In this document: positions 1 through 11,425 of the stretch, in pieces | How the letters are laid out: every line of letters begins with the position of its first letter | How positions within the stretch are numbered: position 1 is the stretch's first letter | NCBI GenBank assembly: GCA_019915015.1 | Contig: JAHBBC010000002.1 | Location: 1,922,001-1,986,000 of the forward strand | Reading direction: 5' to 3' | From: Auriscalpium vulgare | Taxonomy: Eukaryota > Basidiomycota > Agaricomycetes > Russulales > Auriscalpiaceae | DNA: 64,000 nt | Notes under the pieces: generated by a model | The model's database searches: none | What the model was told of the DNA's origin: nothing | Seen by the model: only the letters and a program-made list of their open reading frames with translations | Made by a program: the position numbers and the translations under genes

Positions 1-2706
1 TTACGAAGCTGACCGAGTTGTTCTCTGGGATCTTCAACAAGTATCCGTTTGTCGATGTCGAGGGAGATGGCGAGCCCGTAGAAAAGGCGCCGGAAGATCT
101 GTCTGACGACGAGAAGGTGTCCATTGCGAACAAAGCAAGTGCATTTTCTGTGGCGCTCGAACAGTGCATGTACGAGTCGTACTCGGAGCCAGACAAGCAG
201 GGCAAGCCGAATGCGGGCGGAAAGTACAAGTAAGCCATTTCGTATTCTGCACGCAGCGAACCGAGACTGACATATATTACACTCTCAGGGAACGCTTCCG
301 CATGATCACGTTCAACTTACAGCAAGCCGACCGCATCGCGCTCCACAAGCACATCACATCTGGCAAAGTCACACCCGCGCAAATATCTGTTATGTCGTCG
401 ACGGACCTTGCCTCCGAGGACCGCCAACAAGCCATCAAGCTGGCTGAACAGGAAGCCCTGGAGCACTCGATTTTGCAGAAGGCCACCGTTCCGCGCGCGA
501 AGATCACGCACAAGGGACTGCAAGACATCGAAGACGTCAATGAAGAGCTGACGAAACAGCGTGAGCGCGAAATTGCCCGCGAGAACGAGGAGGAAGAGCG
601 TGAACGCCGTGAGCGTGAGCGACTGCTTCGCATCAGGCCTGTTACTCAAGGCTCGATGCCCCCGGAGTCGCCCATCACGCCCCATACGCCATCGACTTGG
701 GGCGCGCCGCCACCTGTCCCTGGGTCTGCCGGTATGCCTGGCGGTTCACGTCCGCCCACCAACCCACTCTTCATCCCATCGGTGTCCGATTTCTCGCAAA
801 ATATAGAGCACGAACTGAACTTGGGCGACTTCATTCACATGGACGACGAGCCACCCAGCGACGAGCTTCTCACGCCGGACCTCATGCGCACGCCCGCTGC
901 CGTCGAAGCATCCGACCCCATGCACACGGATAAGCAGACCAAGTCGACACTCGTACCCACACCTGTGCAGACGACGGGTATCTCGCCGTTCGCCGCGAGC
1001 AAGCCAGACATGCCGCCGCGCGCGTCCTTTGATCTCAACGCGCTGTGGACGGCGCAGGAGGACGGTGCAGTGGATGAAGACAAACCCGTCGAGCACCCAC
1101 CGACCACGCACGAGCAGGACACGCACGTACCGATGAATGTAGATGTCGCCGCAGACGTCGACGTCGATGTGCGATTGCAGGGGGTTGCAGAGGCTGGAGA
1201 CGATCTCGACTTCGATATGTTTTTGGGCGACAACGAAGACAAGCCAACGGCTCCGGAGGCAGCGCAGGTGAGCCCTGAGGAGTTATTCGAGAATCTACCG
1301 CGCGTTTGGTCGGGCATCGTGAGTTGTTCTACTATTGTTATTGTCATTTACTTACATCCGTCACAACTAGGTGAGCATGCCCATCGACTCAGGTACGCCT
1401 CAAGAAATCCGTGTCGATGCGCGACCAGTGGGAGGACGCTCATTGGAACCCAACTCCGTACTGTGGCAAACCTTATTCCCTGTCGATCATCTCCGCATAG
1501 ATGGTCGTGTTCCCGTTCCCGCCTCCTCCCAGTACCTCCTGCAGTCGCGCATGAACTCCACAAAAGAGCTTGTTGCCGTGGTATTCAGTACGGACACAGA
1601 GGCAGACCAAACCGCCCTCAGAAGCCTGTCAGACTATCTGCTTGCGAAAGAGTGCGTGTTGCATGACTTGATCTTTGTACTTCGATCTCTTACTCATGCG
1701 TTGCCTACACAGGCGACATGGTCTTATCTTTCCTTGGGGAAACCGAGGTCGAGACTGGGGAAAAGAGCTGTATGTTATCCCGCTGCTTCAGGCACACACT
1801 ATCCCAGACTACATCGACATTCTGGATGACCTTAAAATCCCCAAGGATCGAAAGAAGGACTACCTCGTAGGCATCTGGGTGCTGCAAAGGGGCAAGCTGG
1901 CTCCATTGCCTGCACGACGGCCGCAACCGCAACTGCAAGCGCAACCACAGCCCCACCCGCAGCCTCTTCCCACCCCGCAGTTCCCCTCCTTCAGCCCGCC
2001 AAATGCACAGCTAGGATTCGCGCCTACACCTCTGCCCGCCAACCTGACACAATTCCTAGCATCCCAATCGCTCGCCGTGCCTAGCATTTCGCAGCCTTCC
2101 ATGCCCATCATATCACCATCCTTGGCTGCTAGCGTCGCTAGCCTATCGCAAGAGCAGCAAGGCCAGCTGCACTCTGCCCTATCTTCACTCCAGACACCCG
2201 CCTTCCCCGCCGCAAATCCTGCACCTGCTAACACAGCAGCGTCTGCTCCGACGTCAGCGATCTTATCGGGCCTCCTGCAGTCCATTCTTGTGCAGGCGGG
2301 TGTCGCACCGACCGCTCATGTCGCACCGACCGCTCATGTCCCCCCGCCTGCTGCGTCCTGGCCGCCACCCCCGCACGCTTTCCCCAGCGCACAATCGCCC
2401 CACCACGCGCTGCCCATTCCCCATCCTCAGCCCCCCCCACCGCCGCCGGTCCACCACGAGCGCTATCCTCCGTACGACCGCCACGACGTAGCACCGCACC
2501 GCGGCGGGCGGCAATGGGATGACCGTGATGACCGTGAGCGCGGACGCGGACGGCGTGGTGGCCGCGCACGGGGGAGAGGATCTTATGATGACCACGATCG
2601 CGATCTCCGGCCGATAGATTCCGGGTGGGCGTCGAGGCGTGGTGGGCGAGGGCGCGGAGGCCCACCAGGGCCGTCCGAGCGGTATGATAGGAGAGGGCCG
2701 TACTGA
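1..2706 (+). CDS. BYE1: BYE1-like transcription factor (TFIIS central + SPOC domains), 5' partial
   Basis: The N-terminus is off the left edge. Exons 3-229, 289-1318, 1371-1651 and 1713-2706 join with closed phases. Exons 1-2 encode a TFIIS central domain (KLTELFSGIFNKYP, ERFRMITFNLQ, ADRIALHKHITSGKVTPAQ). An acidic, Pro/Ser-rich linker follows, then a SPOC domain across exons 2-4 (LPRVWSGIVSMPIDSGTPQ, FPWGNRGRDWGKELYVIPLL, KDYLVGIWVLQRGKL). The C-terminus is Pro/Gln-rich and ends in an RGG/RD-rich tail. In yeast Bye1 this architecture, preceded by a PHD finger, binds RNA polymerase II during elongation; the PHD finger would lie outside the window. The peptide VAPTAH is repeated twice in the linker. 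A nuclear role is inferred from the family. Confidence 0.85.
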
Positions 2707-3159
2707 GGTCGACGGACTATACATAGCATATATTTTGTCTTCGTATTCGTTTTACTTCACTTCAGCTGGAAGGGCTGTCTACTAATAACGTATACGTCAA
2801 GTATATGATCTCGGTTGATTGTAGTATTCAAAGCGACGCGGGAATTTGGTTCTTGGTTCGTTTCATGCGCAGCCTGTGGAGTCACTAGTACTCTGTTTGC
2901 TCAGCATGTGTACCAATATTGTAAAGTAGATGGCACAAAGTGGCGGAAAATATGGCTCGAAATTGCAACGAAATTGGATCGACGCATTCGGACGAACTCT
3001 CGCGGCGACTGCGCCCGAACTGGCACTGCCCATCGTTCAGCATAGACCCAGCCACTCCCTCTTCAGGGCATCATCTTCCAGGGCGTCACACTCGGAGACC
3101 AAGAATATTGACCACATATAGCCGTCTCCCAGCAATATCCACCAAAGTCGGAGGCGACC
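2707..3159. other. intergenic, no gene seen
   Basis: This 453-bp stretch lies between the BYE1-like gene and F-box-like gene 1. It is AT-richer than the flanks near 2740-2820. I see no ORF with splice support and no clear motif. Confidence 0.5.
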
Positions 3160-4436
3160 ATGTCCTTCGTACAGCGCTCCCCTACTGTACCGACAGAGCT
3201 CATCAGCATGATCTTTGCTGAAGCTTTGCCTCGTGATCTGCGCCTGGTGAGGGCTGCCAGCAGGGCTTTCAATGTCCTTGCCACGCCGGGCGCGTTTCGC
3301 CAGGTGCATTTCACCAATACCCGACCGAGCCTGGTACGGCTACGTAGTCTCCTGCGTGTTCCATACATCCGCGGTCATATCAAGGAGATCATTTATACGG
3401 ACCTACTGGAAATCGAACGAGTAGATCGTCCAGAACCTGAAGGTGCGTGCTACCCACTTCCGCCTTCAATTGGCAAGTGATAACCAACGTGGCGGCGTGC
3501 CATGTAACAGGCGAAAGCGAATGCGACACAGACATGCGGAGGCGCTTGTATCGCGCATTCGTCGATGCCCCGCTCCCAGCGCTGCGAGCCTTCATCTTAA
3601 CCTTTCCTTCAACCCGCGATAGGAATCACCACGACCAGTGGTACCCGGGCAACGAATTACAATGGCAATGGGACATGCTTGACGTCGTTTCCGACTTGGC
3701 GCCCCTCCACACCCTGACCATCAACAATCTCCCCACGATCTCACACAGACTATACGGTCGCCCAGCTTTCCAGGCGCTCCTGCGGTCCGTTCGTATCCTC
3801 CGCGTCACGACCTTGCGCAACCATGATGTGTCCTCCTGGCGCTCCTTTTGGTCGATCTCCTTGCAGCAACACTTCCTGCGGCCCCTGTCCGCCGCGAATA
3901 CGCTCACCTCACTCACTCTACACTACTACAACTACGTAGACTTCGACATGCGGGGTCCGATGTTTTCCTGGCGGGAAATGTTCATACCACAGCTCTCGGT
4001 GCTGTCTTTGCGTTACATGCCATTCGACGCCCATCTTCAAGGCAGAAGCCACCTGGAGGATTGCATTGTGCGCCACGGGAAGACACTCCGTACGCTGGAG
4101 TTGCTTCACTGTACGATCATAACACACGAGACGGACGAGGACGAATACGCTGCACCAGGGGTCCGCGGCCGGCGCTGGGTGGACGTGTGGCGGCGGTTCG
4201 AGGCCAACTTGGTCAAGTTGACCGAGCTTTGCGCGATAGGAATCGAACGGAAGGCGTACGTCAACGAGGATGGACAAGGATTGCGCTTCGAAAGGTGGAC
4301 GTCGGCGATATGGTACACCAGAGCCTCGCATCACGGCGAGCATCTGCGCATGTCGTTCAATCGACGCGAAGATACGGAGGCTCTACAGTCTCTGAAGGAT
4401 CTGATTGACTCGAGGGCCCGCGGTCTGAACTTGTAG
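3160..4436 (+). CDS. F-box-like / leucine-rich family protein 1
   Basis: Two exons, 3160-3442 and 3511-4436, give about 402 aa. The N-terminus (VPTELISMIFAEA, DLRLVRAASRAFNVLATPGA, FRQVHF) is the degenerate F-box-like block common in Agaricomycete F-box/LRR proteins. It is followed by leucine-periodic segments such as LHTLTINNLPT and LTSLTLHYYNYVDF. Two more members lie at 39262-40336 and 43636-44984, each with a single intron just after the F-box block. F-box proteins usually recruit substrates to SCF ubiquitin ligases; whether these bind Skp1 cannot be judged here. The single intron has donor GTGCGT and acceptor ACAG and closes the frame. Confidence 0.75.
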
Positions 4437-4752
4437 AGTGGGTACAGTCGTGAAATAAACGCGTAATCACTTACAGGATGTCGCGCCACGCATGCATCAG
4501 GAAAGTGCCATAATGGCGCCCGTTGGATGGTTGATTTGCAAGAGCGCAACCGCAACGGTACAGGCGAAGGTCGAAGATAATAAGTATTGTAAATCCCGCA
4601 GGGCATTGAACGCAGTCCAAACTCCTCTCCTCTCCCGAGTCGACTCGCAGAGCCCGCGACGCTACTATGTCCTGAAAATCGTAACCATTGACTGGGGTGA
4701 CACCGATGGAATCTGAAAAACATGCCAACAGTCAGAGGTGTGATGTAGGAGG

Positions 4753-5244
4753 ATGCGGATGATGCTCACGATCATGCTTGGGGTAGCGGCCATTGTCGCC
4801 AGCATTCAGGCAACGATGCAGCCTATGCCGGTACCGCCGCCTCCGCCTTCAGCGTCGACGGGGATGGTAGGCTCGGTAGCGGCAGGAGCGGCGTTAATGG
4901 GGGTAGTGAAGAAGGAATCCATTGAGTTCGTTGAAAGATCTTTGTGTGAAGAGCTTGGGTTGTCTGCTCGTCATTCGAGGGTTCTTATACTCGACGACGG
5001 GTATACTCTCCGCCATGGTGCGACACGGAGGGGAGAAAGCCCGACGACGTGTTTTGTGCGATGGGTGGGTGAGACCATCATTACAAGAGTCGGCATCGGG
5101 ATAGGAGGTCACCTGGGCATGAGCCACAAGGTCAATAGAGTGCCGCTGTCAGTTCTAGACTCAGGACGTCGGAGAGTTGTGTTGCAGAACCCGAGACATG
5201 ACAAGGAAATGCGCCGCTATGATCTGACACACTACAACTTGTAG
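4753..5244 (+). CDS. possible small hypothetical protein, strand unresolved
   Basis: An open frame of 163 codons starts MRMMLTIMLGVAAIVAS, like a short signal or membrane segment, and continues into a Pro run (PPPPPP) and a basic C-terminus. I recognise no family. The opposite strand also reads as plausible coding in pieces: a Cys-containing stretch near 4894-5127, and a Gly-rich stretch ending GIGCIVA near 4803-4890. Without transcript or homology data the strand cannot be chosen, so this is only a marker of coding potential. Confidence 0.25.
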   Translation: MRMMLTIMLGVAAIVASIQATMQPMPVPPPPPSASTGMVGSVAAGAALMGVVKKESIEFVERSLCEELGLSARHSRVLILDDGYTLRHGATRRGESPTTCFVRWVGETIITRVGIGIGGHLGMSHKVNRVPLSVLDSGRRRVVLQNPRHDKEMRRYDLTHYNL

Positions 5245-5687
5245 TAGTGAATCCGATGTCATGTGGAAAAGGAGATGAGATGGAACACGGGCATCCGATT
5301 ACGATCTTCAATCTTGTTAGTCCATAGCGCCCGAGGACCGACTCGAGCCCTCCGCCGATGCGTTGCGTCGCTTCTAGGTGAATGATTATATGCTTTTATT
5401 AAATGTGCGAAGACATGGTTGCGAGAGAGAGAAAAAAAAAACTGTTATCCACTGGGAGAAAGAGAATGCGCGATACAGCGTACACAGACTAGAGACGCTG
5501 TGTCGGGCCCTGAGACAGCGCCCCCAATCAGTGCACCACTAGGTCGAGAGAAAAAAAGAAAAAAAGGGGGTAAACAATCACAATGAAGTCGAAGACAAAG
5601 CCGAGACCAAGACATGACCGTGTACCGTGCCGTGCTACCATGACCATTCATTACCGTGTGCGTGAGCATGTTTAAGGTGACAAGGAC
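5245..5687. other. intergenic with A-rich tracts
   Basis: No gene is seen. It contains an A-run near 5430-5440 and a second A/G-rich run near 5550-5567 (AAAAAAAGAAAAAAAGGGGG), probably 3' flanking sequence of the minus-strand gene starting at 6705. Confidence 0.4.
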
Positions 5688-6705
5688 CTAAGGCGAGCGT
5701 GCCTTGTTCTTCTTCTCCGCGAGACGCGGCGACGACCGCCTGGAGCGCGGCGACGCGGGCGGGGAGGGAGTTGTGCGCCGGCGGCGCGCTGGGCGTTCCT
5801 CATCGCCCTCGGGAGCCTGCGCAGGCTCAGCAAGCGCCTCGTCATCAGCAGGTGCCTCTTCGGCGGGAGCCTCATCGGCATCCTCGTCGCGCGCACGCTT
5901 CTTGCCCTTGCTGTTGATGGAGGATGCGGGCGATGGCGAGCGCGACCGATCGCTCGCGGCCGCAGCGACCGACGATGGCCCCGCTTCTTGAGCAGGGGTT
6001 GTGGATGCCGCAGGCGTGGCGGCTGCGGGCGCGTCCTTTGCGTTGGGCGCGACGGCTTCCTCTTCGTAGCCGGGGAAGCCGGCAGCGGCCTTGGCGGCGC
6101 GCAGAATGGGGCCCTCGGGCCCTCGATGGCGGCCCCAGCCGGGGGGCGGGACGGAGGTGGTCATCAATCGTCCGTCTACTGTCGGGACGAAAAATACAGC
6201 ATTGCGCTGGTGGAGGCGCCGCAGCTCGCGCTGACGGGGGGTCCCGTGAATCCACGGGACGTGGGGTATGGGCACCCTGCTAGTGCTGGAGCGATAAGTT
6301 AGTGTTTGCGATAGGAGATAAGATTGGTATTACGGACTTCGCGGTGGGGGCGGGCGCTGGCGTGGGTGCGGCCTGGGGTGCGACCTGGGGTGCGACCTGG
6401 GGTGCGACCTGGGGTGCGACCTGGGGTGCCGCCTGGGGTGCCGCAGCGGGCTCGGGAGCACTGAAATGAAAGGTGTCAGGAACGGTGGTCAAGGAGGAAA
6501 GGGTAGGAAAAACTGACGTGCTCCCCTGAAGTTCAGCGGGGTGCGCAGTTGCACCGCTCTCAGCGTATCCGATAGCGGCCATCATGCTCCGGTGCAGATC
6601 AAGCATGAACTGCGCTTGCTGTTCGAAAGCAGCTCGAAGGACTGGATCCATATCGGAGGAGAATACGGGGAGCCTGGGAGCCTCCCAAGGAGGTGTCAAA
6701 CCCAT
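5688..6705 (-). CDS. low-complexity hypothetical protein with (QVAP)n repeat and basic/acidic C-terminus
   Basis: The start is ATG at 6705 (MGLTPPWEAPRLP). An intron removes 6277-6337 (donor GTCCGT, acceptor CTAGCAG) and joins APTAK to VPIPHVPWIHG. A further 57-nt in-frame intron with donor GTCAGT is likely near 6465-6521. The second half has a conserved-looking block (RELRRLHQRNAVFFVPTVDG) followed by Ala/Glu/Ser-rich and Arg-rich segments (KGKKRARDEDADEAP, RRSSPRLAEKKNKARSP) that look like nuclear localisation signals. The first half holds a run of QVAP tetrapeptides encoded by a 12-bp tandem repeat. I recognise no known family; a nuclear location is inferred only from composition. Confidence 0.55.
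6371..6444. repeat. 12-bp coding minisatellite (QVAP)n
   Basis: Six tandem copies of a 12-bp unit (GTGCGACCTGGG on the plus strand, the last two with a CCG variant) lie inside the minus-strand gene and encode APQVAPQVAP-type repeats. Because the unit is a multiple of three, copy-number change keeps the frame. Confidence 0.85.
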
Positions 6706-7549
6706 CGCTACTACTAGATCTGAGCAAGGTAGGGATGCGAGGTGGTAGGAGAGTGCTGAAGGAGCGCAGTGATGTCGAGTACCCCAAGAGTCCCTACCTT
6801 TTATATACACTCGAGGAGAAGCTTGACCAGAGCCACTGGATAGGCAAAGCGGGAGGGGTGTGTAAGCGCATGACGAACGGATGCACGCTTTGACGGCGGG
6901 AGAGCATGGACCACCGGTGGCGATGGCTTTGCTGAACGCTTTGCAGTCGACTAACAAGGATAGAGACTCTTCAGAGCGGGAGACTCAGTCGCGCTTTGCT
7001 ATTTCAGAAGGACGGCGTGGAAAGTCCCGCTTGCGACTTGGGTTGCTACTGCTCCTGCCAGCCTGTGTCGAGCCGCTGGATGGGTGTTGGTGACAATGGT
7101 AGTAGCCGATGGAGATTGGAACAAAGCCGCTGAGTCAGCTTTGCACTGTACAGCCACTGGAGCAGCCTCAGCCACCGTGACGCCGCGTCCACCGGACCAC
7201 ACGCTCAACCACTAGTAAGTACTGCCCGCTGCTTGACTCACGCAGACATCGTATGTGACGCAGCTCTGAAGGTGTGATGCAGCTCGAACTGACTAGAAGC
7301 CAATCCTAAGGCCTGACTGACATTTTTCTCTTATACAGATCTGAAGAACCACCCTCTGAGTCAACTTTTGAGTCGTCTCTTCAACGATAGCCTCAAAGAT
7401 ACTCTCGAGGTGTTCCGGGACGTGGGAGGACGCGCAGAATCTGTGACACGCTTGAAAATATCCCTTTTGCTACGCTTGTCTCGGTATGTCCTCACGCAGT
7501 TGACGCGAACGTACTACATCAGTGACCTGTATGTAGGCGCTTGCCGGAA
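6706..7549. other. divergent intergenic region
   Basis: This 844-bp region separates two divergent genes, a minus-strand start at 6705 and a plus-strand start at 7550. A TATA-like TTTATATACA occurs at 6800-6809. ORFs within it have no splice or composition support. Confidence 0.4.
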
Positions 7550-8604
7550 ATGGAGACGCCCCAACCACAAATACTGGGACCTCTCCGCTTGCCGCAGAAT
7601 GCTATCCCTGTTATTGACGCGGACGAAGAGGTTTTTCTGCTTTACACGCGCCTGGCCGCACTGAAGCCGGCCGATGCCGACGATTCTGGACATTTTCGTG
7701 GACTCGGCTTCCTGGACTCGAACGAGGATAGTATAACCGTCACAGTGGAACTCGAGCCGCCGCGGGATTTACAGCTTTCTCAGCTGCTAGCAAAGGGCAC
7801 CGGGCGGAGCAAGCGCCGAAACGCCAAAGGGTCATCGAAAGCGAAAGATTCGGCAGTATCGCTCGAGTTCGAGCTGTTCCAGGACAAGACGGCTCTGCGT
7901 AGTCGCAGCGGGGACACGGGTAGCGTCCTTTGGAGGGCAAGGTGCGGCCTCACTTATGATCATGCATCCGCAGCCGATGACATTTAGGTAGCATAGACTT
8001 CTTGAAACTTGTCCTTGGGCAGCATCACTTTCCCGACCCGGACGCGCTGTTAGACAGTACGACGCTCTCGCAGTCACACACTCTAGAGCTTGGGAAAGTC
8101 TATGTCTGGTCCATTGTTCCGGTGAACTGACGTCTGTACAGTGCAGGGACCGGCTTGCTTGCCGTTGCGCTCGGCCCACTCGTCCGCCGATACACCGCCA
8201 CTGATATCCCTGCACTCGTCCCCCTCCTGCACAAGAACCTCTCACACGCCAGGTCCCACCCAGAAACCACCGCGACCGCACTTGACTGGGCGCACCCGCC
8301 CGTACGCCAGCTCCCCGCCGCGGTGCTCGCGGACCCGGCCGACCTGCTCCTCGTCGTCGACTGCATCTACCACCCGGCGCTCGTGCCCCCACTGCTCGAC
8401 ACGATCAGTGCGCTTGTGGTGCCGCGCCGCACGGCAGTGCTCGTCGTGTCAGAGCTGCGCGCGGAGGACGTCGTGCGCATATTTCTGGAGGGTTGGCTCG
8501 CGCGGGCAGGTGAGGTGTGGCGGATCTGGAGCGTGGGCGGCGATGGTAAGGGCGCACTGTTGGGCGCAAGGTATGCGGTGTGGGTTGGGTGGAGAGAGTC
8601 ATGA
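7550..8604 (+). CDS. METTL21-type protein-lysine methyltransferase (Methyltransf_16), splice donor damaged
   Basis: The start is METPQPQILGPL at 7550. Exon 1 (7550-7941) ends in GSVLWRA, the family's LWxA signature; exon 2 starts at 7992 (SIDFLKLVLGQ) and reaches HTLELG; exon 3 (8142-8604) begins AGTGLLAVALGPLV. Motif I (ELG-AGTG) should span the intron. Motif II TATDIPALVPLL and post-II VDCIYHPALVPPLL (the D-x-x-Y catalytic-type motif) are present. The expected donor after CTTGG at 8093 reads GAAAGT instead of GTAAGT, so no canonical intron rebuilds motif I. The only phase-compatible GT donor (8109) would leave a 33-nt intron and insert KVYVC into the SAM-binding loop. The protein would methylate a lysine on a cytosolic protein; the substrate is unknown. 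Confidence 0.75.
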
Positions 8605-8920
8605 ATGGGTGAGCTCGAGGTGTTGATAAAAGTACACCCACCTTGTTAACCTGATTAGATAGTCGCACTCCGACCAAAGAGAGCGAACTCACCAGTTTGC
8701 GTATGCGACGGACGATGATATTTTTCATGATCTAATCCAATGTGGATGTAGCAGCTGGCGTTGGAACGCCCGATAAACTTGTCACTTGATACCGGACTCG
8801 GAGGTAAGACTGAGCGGAGAAGATCATAGGTCGGGAGAATAGTCGACTTATCGCGGTCACAGAGTTCAACGGTGGACACACAAAGTCAACTACAACTTGG
8901 AAGGGACCAAGCCCTTAGGC
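8605..8920. other. convergent intergenic gap
   Basis: This 316-bp stretch lies between the 3' ends of the methyltransferase and the minus-strand hydroxylase. No gene or structured element is seen. Confidence 0.4.
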
Positions 8921-11078
8921 TCAGATTTCGTACATTTTATCAAAGTAACTCTCTACGCCGGTGACGTCGCCGCTAACAAGAGCACCCACGAAGCCGTCAG
9001 GACGTACAATCACCAGGTCCTTCGTCCCCGCGCCTGACGGTACTCCATATCCAACACAAGCATGATGGTCATGATCATGTACGGCGAGGTCTGCACCCGG
9101 CACGTCCACCATACGGGCAGTTGATGAGGGGTATATGACGACGGAGTATATTCTTCCGACGGGATAACGAGCGATGATGTCCAGCGCAGGCCCGGCGTCT
9201 TCGGCTTGGTCGATGAATATCAGCACAGTGTGATATGCCACCTTGTATACGTCGAAGAGCCTGAAAATGTCCCCAGTGCGAATGTTGACGAGGCCCGGGG
9301 CATCGGGAGCACGGTCCCCAGCACGTATGGAGGACACGATGTCACTCCCGTATGTATTGGTGGGCTCCTCGCCCTCCCCTGAGTGCCGCTGGTCAAGCAC
9401 GAGGGAGCTCCAACGATAGTGAACGCCGAGCATTAGCAGGGCATCATGGCGCAGCCACGGGTTGGCCGTGCTTTTGCGGTTGGCGTCCAATGTGTTTTTC
9501 AGCAGCGCGGTGGAGTGGTATAGCATGTCCTTGATGACAGGGAGCCGTTCTTCGGCGTAGGTCTCAAGTAAGGACGGTTTCGCAAGATTGTTGGATACGA
9601 GGGCAAGCTTCCATCCCAGATTGACCTGCTAGTCCAAAATGTCCATCAGAGCTAATATTAAATATGAGCTGTGTCACGAAACGTACGGCATCCATGATGC
9701 TGGAGTTCATTCCCTGGGCACCGGTAGGACTGTGGACGTGGGCAGCATCTGGAGAACAAAGCCTTAGCACGGAAGAGTATCGCAACAATAACGGTGTTCT
9801 GACCCCCTGCTATGAAAACGCGCTCCTTTTGCAAAGCCTCTGCCATCCTGGTGTTCGCCCTATGAATCTCACCTGTAAGTGTTTCGCCAGAGCAGAGGCT
9901 GTGGCGCCACGCTTACTTCCAGTCTGCGAGAAACTCGATCTTGCCGATCTCAAGATTAGGGTCCTTCGTCACTTCTCGCACGAAATGGCGGTAATATTGA
10001 AAGTCCTGGGCCGCCTTGGTTCGGTCTAGCGTTGCTCCGGTAGCAATGAGGGAGAAGATATTATCGCTCTTGCGCTCTGTCGGCCGAAGTGTGACGCTGT
10101 CAACGACAATGTTAGTTCGTGAAGACACATAACTGTAAAATGTTGGACAAACTTATCGTTGGGAGGCATGCCCCATGTGTGCCAATACTTATCATAGTCA
10201 GAGCTCCAGATATTGCTAGTCGCCACGCGGGAGAATCGGGCACTTACTGCGTTGTCTAGCCCTTTGACTTCCATGTCTCCGAACAGAAAACCCTTGGATT
10301 GCAAGGTCTCTCCTAACATCGATAATCCCAGCAGCTTTCTCACCACACCTGCGAGCAGTGTCTCTCAGAAGCATCATTGCAATGACCGACAGACAACACA
10401 CCTCGAGCACCATCGGCACCGACGACATATTGAGCTTGCAGAGTTTCCTCTACCGCCAAGTCACCCTGCCCTCTGGTTACCTTGACGGTTACACCGGCTG
10501 CATCCTGATCGAGCGATGTCAATCTGACTCCCAGTTCGACATCTACATTGAATTTCTTCAAGCTCTTGCGCAGAATACCACACGCCGCTGCCTGGCCTAA
10601 GAACACCACTCCCGGCTCCGAAGAAGGGTCATGTGAGCCAGAAGCTATGGAAGGAGCTTTCACGCTCACCTCTGGGACTGCGGGTGAGGGAAGTCTAGGT
10701 GTGAACATCGGAAACACGGTGGCGCCGCCATCTTCGTCGTACTGCTTCATTGGCGGCGCCATGAAACCTACACGGTTGACGTCGTCAAGCACCCCAAGAA
10801 ACTGATACAGATCAAGTGTCCGTGGCTACAAACCGTTGGACGTTCAGGGTATGAGACCGGCAAAACAAACGACGAACCATGATCGAGGACCCGCGCTGGC
10901 CGTTCGGGAAATGGGGTAGCTTCTCAATCACCCGCACTGGGACTCCATTTTGTGCGAGTGTTAGTGCACAGACTAGACCGGTAGGTCCCGCACCGACCTT
11001 AAGTACGACGCAGCTGATGAGCAGAAGACGACTTGGTACGGAAGATATACGCACTATGAGGACGGAATTAAGAGGCAT
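8921..11078 (-). CDS. FAD-dependent aromatic-ring hydroxylase with thioredoxin-like C-terminal domain
   Basis: Nine exons: 11055-11078, 10878-10997, 10402-10825, 10248-10348, 10153-10187, 9917-10096, 9804-9859, 9687-9748 and 8921-9625. All phases close, giving 568 aa. The N-terminus MPLNSVLIVGAGPTGL carries the GxGxxG FAD-binding motif, split by an intron after residue 8. The second FAD motif is VVGADGARG, and VFIAGGDAAHVHSPTG is the ribityl-binding GD motif with a Gly inserted before GDAAH at an intron junction. DAVNLGWKLALV follows. The last 200 residues resemble the thioredoxin-like C-terminus of phenol 2-monooxygenase and PheA/TfdB hydroxylases, without an obvious CxxC. The substrate is probably a phenolic or polyketide aromatic (inference). 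A decayed copy lies directly upstream. Confidence 0.85.
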
Positions 11079-11425
11079 GCTAAGCAACTCTTCGGCCTCT
11101 TTGAGATCTTTATATAAAGGTTGTGAAGACGCCGATCGCCATGTGTCAGCTACGAGTCGTCCGAGAAGTTTGCTAATTTTCGCGCCGAGTTCCTTGCCAG
11201 AACAATGTTGAAAATATATGATCCATGAAAGCAGGCTCGGAAACCCACGAGATTAGCGGGCAATGAGTATTCCCGCCTTCTATTCACAGTGCTTTGATCA
11301 CCTGGTGACGTAGAAGAACCAAAGGCAATCAGCACCAAGTCCGCATCTGCAAATAAAGCACGACAAAAAAAACGTACAGGACCTACAGTGAAGCCTTGGA
11401 TCCTAGAGAAGTAAAGCGATAGTCC
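11079..11425. other. gap between tandem hydroxylase copies
   Basis: This 347-bp stretch holds the promoter side of the intact hydroxylase. A TATA-like TATATAA lies near 11110-11116 when read on either strand. No gene is seen. Confidence 0.4.

Noticed and set aside
5872..6255. Alternative Arg/Pro-rich frame in the second exon of the 5688-6705 gene
   Set aside because: Composition looks like an out-of-frame shadow; the other frame has a conserved-looking block and joins through a splice pair.
7368..7664. ORF overlapping the 5' part of the methyltransferase
   Set aside because: Different frame from the METTL21-type protein and no recognisable motif.
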